DNA of 64,000 bases, from positions 31,186-95,185 of the forward strand of contig SFIW01000002.1 of the NCBI GenBank assembly GCA_004556055.1. Reading direction: 5' to 3'. Numbering within the stretch: the first letter of the stretch is position 1; each line of letters starts with the position of its first letter. Position numbers and translations under genes: made by a program. The notes under the pieces are model-generated. The model was not told the origin of the DNA. It did no database searches and saw nothing but the letters and a program-made list of their open reading frames with translations. This DNA is from Planctomycetaceae bacterium. Lineage in GTDB: Bacteria > Planctomycetota > Planctomycetia > Pirellulales > Thermoguttaceae. Below, piece after piece: positions 45,319 through 52,924 of this stretch.

Positions 45319-47400
45319 TTGGAACCGACTGAAGTTACAGAGGACGTCGAGTCCTCTCGCGACGCCAGCCCCTCTCCGACGCGGCGTCGACGCGCCGACT
45401 CCGCGTCGATGGCTAAAGCGCAAAAGGAGATTTCCGTTAGCGAATTTTTCGCAAAGAATAGGCATCTATTGGGATTTGACAACCCGCGAAAGGCGTTGTT
45501 GACGACCGTAAAAGAAGCGGTCGACAATTCGCTCGACGCCTGCGAAGAAGCGGGTATTCTACCCGAAATATGGGTGAAGATCGTTCGCGTGACCGATTCG
45601 AGATACCGCGTAAGCGTGCAAGATTCCGGGCCGGGGATCGAGCCCCAACAAATTCCTCTCATCTATGGAAAGCTCCTTTACGGGTCGAAATTCCATCGCC
45701 TGCGCATGAGTCGCGGACAGCAGGGGATCGGAATCAGCGCCGCGGGAATGTACGGACTTCTCACCACAGGCAAACCCCTCGAAGCGTTGTCTAAAACGTC
45801 GAAGCGTAAGCCGACGATGCTCTTTGTCGTTCGTATCGACTCGAAAACGAACAATCCCGAAGTCCTTAACGGGAACGGGGAAGGGGAGGCGATTCCCGCG
45901 AATGACGAAGGGCGACGTTTCCTTGAGGAGCGCTCTCTCAACTGGGAGCCGGTCGACAGCGGCACGAGCGTTACGATCGAGCTCGAAGCCAAGTATCTTC
46001 GCGGAAGGGGGAGCGTCGACGAATATCTTGCGCAGACGGCGCTCGCCAATCCTCACGCGACTTTCCATTACGTCGATCCTGACGGACAGCGCGCCGACTA
46101 CCTCGCCTCCGTGAATCAACTTCCCCCCGAGCCCGCGGAGATCAAGCCGCATCCCTACGGCGTCGAGCTTGGCAAACTTCTGGAAATGACGCGCGAGACG
46201 CCCTGCGCGACGATCCGGAAATTTCTGACGGAGTCGTTCTGCCGCGTTTCTCCCGCGATCGCGAACGAACTTTGCGAGAAATCAAAGATTTCCGTTCGAA
46301 CGAATCCGAAAACGTTGACGCGCGAAGACGTGTCCCGACTCTTCGAAGCGATCGAGCAGACGAAGATCCCCGCGCCTTCGTCAGATTGCGTCGTTCCCAT
46401 CGGGGAGCAGAATCTTTTAGCGGGTTTACGGTCGCTCGTTCCAGGCGAGTTCTTCGTCGCCGCGACGCGACCCCCCGCAGTATACCGCGGAAATCCTTTT
46501 ATCGTGGAGGTCGCGCTCGCTTACGGGGGCGGACCGACGACGCAAAAGATCACGCGCGACGTGTTGCAGGAAGCGCTTGCGGAGAGCGACACGCGGACGA
46601 TCCGTCAGTTTTTGACGTCGACCTTCGACGGAATCGGTTCCGACGGAGCGGACAAGATCATCAAGGCGGCGAAGATTCGTCCGCGCGTTTCCCCTGCGAA
46701 GTTGCAAGCGCGTGAGTTTGAATTGTTGCTCAAGACGCTTCAAACGCTGAATCTTTCGGAGGGGCAGACGACGTCGGTCTATCGTTATTCGAATCGCGTT
46801 CCGTTGCAGTTCCAAGCGAGCGCGTGCGCGATCACGCAGACGATCATGCAGATGAACTGGCGCGCGTACGGACTTCAGCAGACGCGCGGCCAACTTCCGC
46901 GAGGGGCGTTGACGATCATCGCGCATTTTGCGAGCGTATGGGCGCCGTATACGAGCGAGTCGAAGGAGGCGCTGGCGGCGTATCCTGAGATTCAAAAAGA
47001 GTTGCGATTGGCGTTGCAAACGGTCGGACGGAAGCTCGGTCTCTTTTTAAAGAGGCGCGAACGCGTGAAACAAGAAGGTTCGCGCCGCGCGATCTTCAAG
47101 AAGTATCTTCCAGAAATCGCGGACGCGATCGCGGAGATCAACAGCGGCGATTTTTCGGAGCGCCTTTTGCGCGCGCGCGCGACGACGACCCTCGGGGTAG
47201 AGGCGAACCCCGCGCAGATCGACGCCGAAGTCAACCGTTTGCGGAACTCCAACGAGATCTACCTGAAACTCTTCTCGTTAGCGACGCGCAAAACGGCGCT
47301 CGCCGACGTGCGCTACGACGATTCCGGAAATAAGATCGAGCCGAATGAAACGGATGAGCTAGACGGCGATTCGAGCGTCGTCATCGTTCAAAATTCTTGA
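45319..47400 (+). CDS. top6B: DNA topoisomerase VI subunit B
   Basis: ATPase subunit of the type IIB topoisomerase, which passes duplex DNA through a double-strand break made by subunit A. The TTG start at 45319 has GAAAGG ten bases upstream; an ATG at 45409 has none. GHKL motifs: Glu66 and Asn70 (KEAVDNSLDACEE), DSGPGI (102-107), GQQGIGIS (133-140), GTSVTI (215-220). An H2TH domain (about 296-350) is followed by the transducer, where PYTSESKEAL holds the switch lysine Lys549. Between the transducer strands ending AYGG (404) and beginning VYRYSNRVPL (487) lies an 83-residue insert that resembles a second H2TH. At 693 residues it is longer than typical archaeal forms. No subunit A gene is adjacent. 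Confidence 0.93.
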   Translation: MEPTEVTEDVESSRDASPSPTRRRRADSASMAKAQKEISVSEFFAKNRHLLGFDNPRKALLTTVKEAVDNSLDACEEAGILPEIWVKIVRVTDSRYRVSVQDSGPGIEPQQIPLIYGKLLYGSKFHRLRMSRGQQGIGISAAGMYGLLTTGKPLEALSKTSKRKPTMLFVVRIDSKTNNPEVLNGNGEGEAIPANDEGRRFLEERSLNWEPVDSGTSVTIELEAKYLRGRGSVDEYLAQTALANPHATFHYVDPDGQRADYLASVNQLPPEPAEIKPHPYGVELGKLLEMTRETPCATIRKFLTESFCRVSPAIANELCEKSKISVRTNPKTLTREDVSRLFEAIEQTKIPAPSSDCVVPIGEQNLLAGLRSLVPGEFFVAATRPPAVYRGNPFIVEVALAYGGGPTTQKITRDVLQEALAESDTRTIRQFLTSTFDGIGSDGADKIIKAAKIRPRVSPAKLQAREFELLLKTLQTLNLSEGQTTSVYRYSNRVPLQFQASACAITQTIMQMNWRAYGLQQTRGQLPRGALTIIAHFASVWAPYTSESKEALAAYPEIQKELRLALQTVGRKLGLFLKRRERVKQEGSRRAIFKKYLPEIADAIAEINSGDFSERLLRARATTTLGVEANPAQIDAEVNRLRNSNEIYLKLFSLATRKTALADVRYDDSGNKIEPNETDELDGDSSVVIVQNS

Positions 47401-47420
47401 TGAGTTTTACTTTTTCTCCC

Positions 47421-47448
47421 TTGAAAGAACTAAGACTCTTCATATAAT
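47421..47448 (+). promoter_or_regulatory. Promoter of tRNA-Gln(UUG)
   Basis: TTGAAA (47421-47426), 16 bases, consensus TATAAT (47443-47448), ending 39 bases before the tRNA. Confidence 0.8.
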
Positions 47449-47487
47449 AAATTTGTTCATATCAGACGTTCGCGTTTGATCGGACGG

Positions 47488-47558
47488 ACCCCGATGGTGT
47501 AATGGTAGCACAAGGGATTTTGGTTCCCTTTGCAGAGGTTCGAGTCCTCTTCGGGGTG
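47488..47558 (+). tRNA. tRNA-Gln (anticodon UUG)
   Basis: A 71-base cloverleaf. The acceptor stem is ACCCCGA/TCGGGGT, the D stem GTGT/GCAC (one G-U), and the anticodon stem AGGGA/TCCCT with loop TTTTGGT, which gives anticodon TTG. The T arm is AGAGG-TTCGAGT-CCTCT and the discriminator base is G. CCA is not encoded. It reads CAA (and CAG by wobble). Confidence 0.95.
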
Positions 47559-47562
47559 CTTT

Positions 47563-47592
47563 AGCTCTTTGGTTCGCCAAAGAGCTTTTTTT
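47563..47592 (+). terminator. Terminator of the tRNA-Gln(UUG) unit
   Basis: Perfect 10-bp stem AGCTCTTTGG/CCAAAGAGCT with a TTCG tetraloop (47563-47586) and T7. Confidence 0.95.
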
Positions 47593-47618
47593 ATACGCGC
47601 GTAAATTTCGTCTCTATC

Positions 47619-47647
47619 TTGACTTTTATCTGTCCGTAAGCGATACT
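47619..47647 (+). promoter_or_regulatory. Promoter of the HzsA-related gene
   Basis: TTGACT (47619-47624), 17 bases, GATACT (47642-47647), about 50 bases before the ATG at 47699. Confidence 0.6.
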
Positions 47648-47698
47648 AACGGTTGTTGACGCGGTTTTTTATGTTATGCGGTTTCTAGGGGATCGATT

Positions 47699-50600
47699 AT
47701 GCTCAGTCGCTTTTGCCGAATATTCCTGCTTACTCTTGTCGTCGCGCTGTGCGTAACCGTCGCGCAGGCGAAAAACGTCGCGCTCCTCGTCGAGGAAATC
47801 CCCGGAACGCCGATGCGAATCGAAACGACGAATCTCGCCTCTTTGATTTCGGAGATAGACTCGGACGCGACGATTCTTTACGCGACGCAAGACGGCGTCG
47901 TCGATCGCGAATTGAAGCCCGTCGATTCGAAGGATTTCGCCGCGACGTGGGTTTATAGCGACGCGCCCCTTGATTCCAACTCCGCGTTCTGCGCTCCGAA
48001 CGTCGCGCAATGGCTTAGCGAATCTCAATGCGGGTTGATCTTAGCGGGTAGCGCGGCGGCGCTTGCTCAGACGCTTGGATTGGATCCTAATCTCAGCGCT
48101 CTTCCCGTCGATATGGGCGAAGATCGCGGTCAGGCTGGGCTCATGCCTGTGAACGAGCGTTCGAGCGTTTTTTCGGGCGCGGAGGAGGAGACGATTTGGA
48201 TCACGAACGCGGCGTTTGCGGCGTTTAACAGTATTCACGGCGATCCTGCGGCGACGATTCCGCTAGCGCGCTCTGCGAAGCGCGACGGTTCGTTGGGACT
48301 CGGCGCGATCCTTAACGCGGAAGGACGCGTTCGCGCCTTCGTCTTTCCGTGGCGCGTCTCCCCCTTGTTCGACGCCGCCGCGCCGGAGTTTAAGAAGAAT
48401 TTCATTCAGCTCGCGTTCAATCTAACCCTCTTTGCGGGGCGCGAACTTCCCCAAGACGCGGCGACGGCGCCGAGATTTCGCGCGCCTGATTTTGCATCTC
48501 TTGAACGCGCGCTCGACGCCTTCGAGGAAAGTTTCGACGAAGAAGAGTACCCGCGCTTAGCGGAATTTCGCGAACGTCTCGACGCGTTGAAGAGTCGCTC
48601 CGCGCAGTTGACGGAACGCGCGAAGAACGCGGACGACGCCTTCGACTCCGACGTCGACGCGCTAGCGAAAGACCTTGCCGCGCTGCGCCAAGACGCTATC
48701 TTGGCTAATCCCGAGATCGATTTCGATTCTTTCCTCTATGTGAGTCGCGATCCGTCGATGATCGGTATGCCGGACAACTTTGCGAGCAATTCGTACATCC
48801 CCGCAAACGGGTATCAGGACGAGTTGCGGCGTTTCAACCTTCGCGACGGTTCGTCGTCCCTTGTGTATAAGCCGACGCACGGGGAGTTTATCGGGGATCT
48901 TGAGCTCTACTTTGACGCGTCGAAGCTCCTTTTTTCGGCGCCCGACCCTGAGAGCGACTACCGATGGCGCGTTTGGGAGCTCCCTATTCTCGACGATCCT
49001 GACGCGCAGTTGAGCGCGACGCCGACGATTCTCCCCTTGATTAACGACGCCGACGTCGACAACTTCGACGCTTGCTATTTGGGGGACGACCGCGTTATCT
49101 TCTGTTCCACGGCGTGCCAGTCGGGGGTGCCTTGCATTAACGGCGCTGGACGCGTCGCGAATCTTTATAGTTATTCGCCCGACGGGACGATTCGTCAATT
49201 GACGGTCGATCAAGACGACGACTGGAACCCCGTCCCCCTTAAAAACGGGCGCGTAATGTATTTGCGCTGGGAATACGTCGATCTCCCTCACGCTTTTTCG
49301 CGCATCATGTTTCATATGAATCCCGACGGAACGAATCAGTCGGAGCTTTACGGAAGCGGATCATACTGGCCCAACGCGATCTTTTGCGCGCGTCCTCTTC
49401 CGGGGGATACGTCGAAATTCGTCGGAATCGTCGCGGGGCATCACGACGTGCGTCGGGAAGGGGAATTGGTAATCTTTGATCCTAGCAAGGGGCGCAAAGA
49501 GGCGGAAGGCGTCGTCCAGCGAATTCCAGGCTACGGCAAAGAGGTTTCTCCCGTCGCGTGCGATCTACCCGTCGGTCAGACATACCCGAGATTTCTGCAT
49601 CCCTATCCGATTTCCGAGACCGCGTTCCTCGTTTCGTGCAAAGACGCTCCCGACGCGACGTGGAAGATCTGCGTCGCCGATATTTACGACAACATCGTTC
49701 CCATTTTCGAGTCGCCACAATCGTGCTTTGAGCCGATCCCTCTTCGCGAAACGGAGCGTCCGGCGACGATCCCCGACCGGATCGATCCGACTTCTAAGAC
49801 TGCGGACGTCTTTATTGCGGATATTTACGAAGGCGTCGGACTCAAGGGGATCGAGCGCGGCAAGGTGAAAGCTCTGCGAATCTTCAGTTATGCATACGCC
49901 TACCAAGGCATGGGCGCGGAGCCGTACAGCGTCGGACTCGACGGTCCGTGGGATCCGCGCCGTATACTGGGGGAAGTACCCGTGAACGAGGACGGATCCG
50001 CGTTCTTCAAGATCCCCGCGTACACGCCGATCTCCCTGCAACCCCTCGACGAAGAAGGTCGCGCGATGCAGATCATGCGCAGTTGGATCACCGCGCTCCC
50101 CGGCGAAACGGTCTCTTGCGTCGGATGTCATGAACCGCAGGGATCGACGTCGCCGATCGCGCCGCGTTCCCTCGCGTCGCAGACGTCTCCGAACGCGATC
50201 GAACCGTTCCGAGGTCCGACGCGCGGATTCTCCTTTGAACGCGAGATTCAACCGATTCTCGATCGTTATTGCGTCGAGTGCCATTGCGCCGACAGTCCGA
50301 CGGTAAAACAACTCGTGCAAGACGGAGTCGTCGACGAAAAGGTGTGGGATAAAGAAAAGCGACCCGGCGAGGTTTTCGAGATCGGCAGACTTCCCTTCTT
50401 GACGAAGAGCGCGCCCGTCGCGCCCCTCGGAAATGGGAACTACATCGCCGTCAAATCGCTGATTTCGAACTCGTACTATCAGTTGCGCCGCCAACTCTAC
50501 ACGTGGACGAAAGAGAGTCAAATGGCCCCGCATCTCCCATGCGAATTCAACGCTCAGCTTCAGCCCCTCGTGCAACTTCTCGAACAGGGGCATTTCGGCG

Positions 50601-51691
50601 TCGAACTTGATCCCGACTCATGGCGAGCCCTCTACGCCTGGATCGACCTCAACGCCCCTTACGTCGGAAACTGGGGGGACGCGCTCCGCGTCGACGACCC
50701 CGCGCTCGTCGAATCCCAGTGGCGCCGCCGCGAAGAGCTGCGTTCCCTTTACGCGACCCTTGATTCGCCGCAAGACGACAAGCCGACCCTCGACGAAAAG
50801 GACGCCGCGCCGACCCCTGTGTCGGATACGACGATTCGCGCGCGTTTCTCCCGCGCGCTGCGTCCCGAGACGCCCCTCGCCGTCGACGAAAGCGTGGCGT
50901 CCGACGAAAAATGCGGCGTGGAAAAGGTCGCGTTGAACGACTCGGTCGATCTTGAACTCGTCGCGATCCCCGGCACGAATCTCAGCGTTGGGACGACGGA
51001 GATCACGAACGAGCAATATCGCGCCTTCGATCCTGATTTTGACGCGGGAATCGAGTACGCGGATTTCATTCAGTTCAGCCCCGGCGAACGCGGGTGGCTC
51101 CTTTCGACGGCGCGGCAGCCGGTCGTTCGCGTCTCGTGGAAGGACGCGAACGCCTTCTGCGAATGGCTTTCGGAGAAGACTGGCGATCGTTATCGCCTCC
51201 CGACCCTTGAAGAAGCGAAATACTTCGCGACGGCGAGCGCGTCCGCTCCATTCTGGTTCGGCGAGCTTGGAGACGACTACTCCCTCTTCGAAAATTTGGC
51301 GGATTCGAGCTACGCGCGGATCTCTCCCTTCGGATGGCCGGGGCGCGTCGAGACTCTTCCTGCGTGGCGCCCCTGCGACTGGACGGTCGACGATCGCGCG
51401 CGCGTGAGCGTTCCCGTCGCGTCGTATCGTCCCAACCCGTTTGGTCTCTATGACGCGCAAGGGAACGTCGCGGAATGGACGAGCGCGGAAGAAATTGAGA
51501 CGCGCGAAGAATACGACTCGGCGTCGGGAGAGGTTCTGAACTCGACGCAAACGCCCAAAAAGGTCGCGTTCGGCGGGTCGTGGACGACTCCTTCGAAGAA
51601 CGCGCGGCGCTCTTCCTACCGCGCGTATCCCGACTACTTCAAGCTTCGCGACGTCGGGCTGAGAGTCGTGCGCGAAAACGCGACTCGTTAA
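47699..51691 (+). CDS. HzsA-related diheme protein fused to a sulfatase-modifying-factor domain
   Basis: Exported protein of 1330 residues (signal peptide 1 to about 24, ending VAQAK). The middle part resembles a beta-propeller and the hydrazine synthase alpha-subunit middle domain: PVNEDGSAFFKIPAYTPISLQPLDEEGRAMQIM. Two heme c motifs follow, CVGCH (Cys807-His811) and CVECH (Cys858-His862). The C-terminal 250 residues are an FGE/SUMF1-type fold (GTTEITNEQYRAF, PVVRVSWKDANAFCEWLSEKTGDRYRLPT, GNVAEWTS, GGSW) without the catalytic cysteine pair of true formylglycine-generating enzymes. HzsA-related multidomain proteins are common in planctomycetes that do not make hydrazine, so an electron-transfer role is inferred, not anammox. 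Confidence 0.85.
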   Translation: MLSRFCRIFLLTLVVALCVTVAQAKNVALLVEEIPGTPMRIETTNLASLISEIDSDATILYATQDGVVDRELKPVDSKDFAATWVYSDAPLDSNSAFCAPNVAQWLSESQCGLILAGSAAALAQTLGLDPNLSALPVDMGEDRGQAGLMPVNERSSVFSGAEEETIWITNAAFAAFNSIHGDPAATIPLARSAKRDGSLGLGAILNAEGRVRAFVFPWRVSPLFDAAAPEFKKNFIQLAFNLTLFAGRELPQDAATAPRFRAPDFASLERALDAFEESFDEEEYPRLAEFRERLDALKSRSAQLTERAKNADDAFDSDVDALAKDLAALRQDAILANPEIDFDSFLYVSRDPSMIGMPDNFASNSYIPANGYQDELRRFNLRDGSSSLVYKPTHGEFIGDLELYFDASKLLFSAPDPESDYRWRVWELPILDDPDAQLSATPTILPLINDADVDNFDACYLGDDRVIFCSTACQSGVPCINGAGRVANLYSYSPDGTIRQLTVDQDDDWNPVPLKNGRVMYLRWEYVDLPHAFSRIMFHMNPDGTNQSELYGSGSYWPNAIFCARPLPGDTSKFVGIVAGHHDVRREGELVIFDPSKGRKEAEGVVQRIPGYGKEVSPVACDLPVGQTYPRFLHPYPISETAFLVSCKDAPDATWKICVADIYDNIVPIFESPQSCFEPIPLRETERPATIPDRIDPTSKTADVFIADIYEGVGLKGIERGKVKALRIFSYAYAYQGMGAEPYSVGLDGPWDPRRILGEVPVNEDGSAFFKIPAYTPISLQPLDEEGRAMQIMRSWITALPGETVSCVGCHEPQGSTSPIAPRSLASQTSPNAIEPFRGPTRGFSFEREIQPILDRYCVECHCADSPTVKQLVQDGVVDEKVWDKEKRPGEVFEIGRLPFLTKSAPVAPLGNGNYIAVKSLISNSYYQLRRQLYTWTKESQMAPHLPCEFNAQLQPLVQLLEQGHFGVELDPDSWRALYAWIDLNAPYVGNWGDALRVDDPALVESQWRRREELRSLYATLDSPQDDKPTLDEKDAAPTPVSDTTIRARFSRALRPETPLAVDESVASDEKCGVEKVALNDSVDLELVAIPGTNLSVGTTEITNEQYRAFDPDFDAGIEYADFIQFSPGERGWLLSTARQPVVRVSWKDANAFCEWLSEKTGDRYRLPTLEEAKYFATASASAPFWFGELGDDYSLFENLADSSYARISPFGWPGRVETLPAWRPCDWTVDDRARVSVPVASYRPNPFGLYDAQGNVAEWTSAEEIETREEYDSASGEVLNSTQTPKKVAFGGSWTTPSKNARRSSYRAYPDYFKLRDVGLRVVRENATR

Positions 51692-51792
51692 GACAAAGAT
51701 ATATGAAATACGAAAGTTTTAGGAATTTTAGAAAATTTATGAAACACCGCGCGTTTTTCTACGTAATATACTATAGATTCTCCTGAAAGGTG

Positions 51793-51831
51793 AAAACCGT
51801 CTCGACGAAATATTCGCGAGGCGGTTTTTTT
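51793..51831 (+). terminator. Terminator after the HzsA-related gene
   Basis: 12-bp stem AAAACCGTCTCG/CGAGGCGGTTTT with one G-U pair (51793-51804 with 51817-51828), 12-base loop, T-run to 51831. It lies about 100 bases after the stop. Confidence 0.85.
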
Positions 51832-51876
51832 ATTGGCGCGTCGCCGCGTTCGAGGGCGCAAGGCGGCGACGAGTAT

Positions 51877-52488
51877 TCACAACCCGAGGTCGACGAGCCA
51901 GGTTTGGACGGGGTTGCGCAATTCGCTCAGATCTTTCACCCGCTCGGGAAGAATTTTGTCGATGATCTGAGAGTACATATTGCGAATTTCTTCAGGGGAG
52001 AGAATTTTGAAGGTCGTCGAATTCAATTTGACGGCGAGACGCTTTTGGGGAGTCGCGGTTTCTTCAAACGCGCAATTAGAGATTTTTCTGGCGTGGAGGA
52101 GAAGAACGGGCGCGCCGGAAAGTTCTCCGAAAAGGCTCTTGTTGACACATTCGATTTCGACGCCGTGTTCCTTTAGAAGGATCAGGATCTTAAGGAGCGA
52201 ACTTTCAACTTCCGCGTCGCTCGATTCAGACATGTTGATAAGGGAAAGGCGACCGCCTAGGATTTCGGCTACGGTCTTCACCGGAGCTTCTTCCCACATG
52301 CAACTTTCTTCGAGATATTGTATCTCTTTATTGATCTCCCAAGATTGTCCATGAAATTGTTTTTCGACAATATCAGGGAGAAACCCGCCGACGCCGTCGT
52401 CGCAGAAGCCGTTAGTGTCGGTTTCTAGGCGATAGCGTAGTTCGCCTATTTTACAGAGCTTCAGCCCGTCTTCCTCGTAATACGCCAT
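51877..52488 (-). CDS. Hypothetical protein
   Basis: The ATG at 52488 is preferred (203 residues, MAYYEEDGLKLCKIGELRYRLE) because AAGGG lies eight bases upstream; the frame continues 30 codons further up to an ATG at 52578 with no ribosome-binding site. The protein is acidic and soluble. A central helical part contains LLKILILLKEHGVEIE, and the C-terminus reads ILSPEEIRNMYSQIIDKILPERV. No signal peptide, membrane segment or known motif was recognised. It is isolated between a terminator and a gene-poor stretch. Confidence 0.6.
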   Translation of the reverse strand: MAYYEEDGLKLCKIGELRYRLETDTNGFCDDGVGGFLPDIVEKQFHGQSWEINKEIQYLEESCMWEEAPVKTVAEILGGRLSLINMSESSDAEVESSLLKILILLKEHGVEIECVNKSLFGELSGAPVLLLHARKISNCAFEETATPQKRLAVKLNSTTFKILSPEEIRNMYSQIIDKILPERVKDLSELRNPVQTWLVDLGL

Positions 52489-52924
52489 AAATCTACCCTT
52501 GTAACAAAAGGCAAGTCTCAACGACTTCACTGCGATTAAACAAACCAAGAGCGTCTTGAGACGCGCCGTCGCGTCCAAGATTGTTCCCGCTTTGAAAGAG
52601 GAGACGCGCGATCGCCGGATCGCATTAAAAAGAAGTCCCAGGGTGGGGGGATGGGCAGGTAGTTATTAAACTACGCTTCGATTCCGTTCTCTTTCAAAAG
52701 TCCTCAGGACGTCAATCCTAAAGACAACAAGCTCCGTCAATTCTAATCAGAAAATGGAAAAATGAACAGACGCGCGGAAGATTTTATTCATTCTTTATTA
52801 AAAAAAGGCGCCCGCGACGTATCGTTTGTTCGGATTACTCGGAAGGCGTCTGTTAAAGGCAAGATATACATTGTGCCGGAGCTTCCCAATGACGGGGTCT
52901 TATAATTCGTCGCGTATAGAGCGA
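52489..52924. other. Gene-poor stretch
   Basis: Lower GC than its surroundings. It carries the likely promoter region of the hypothetical gene and the 3' end of the channel-partner gene. Apart from a 47-codon + strand frame listed separately, nothing recognisable is seen. A run of G and C near 52638-52660 (CCCAGGGTGGGGGGATGGG) is unusual but unexplained. Confidence 0.4.
52762..52905 (+). CDS. Possible 47-residue basic protein
   Basis: The frame runs from the ATG at 52762 to TAA at 52903-52905, beginning MNRRAEDFIHSLLKKGARDV and ending VPELPNDGVL. It is amphipathic and basic, with an alpha-then-beta look. A ribosome-binding site is weak (GGAAA) and codon use is not the GC-rich style of neighbours. 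It could be a small protein of transferred origin, a gene fragment or chance. Confidence 0.25.
   Translation: MNRRAEDFIHSLLKKGARDVSFVRITRKASVKGKIYIVPELPNDGVL

Noticed and set aside
47699..51691. Anammox hydrazine synthase
   Set aside because: Only one HzsA-like gene, fused to an FGE-type domain, with no hzsB/hzsC neighbours; HzsA-related proteins are widespread in non-anammox planctomycetes.
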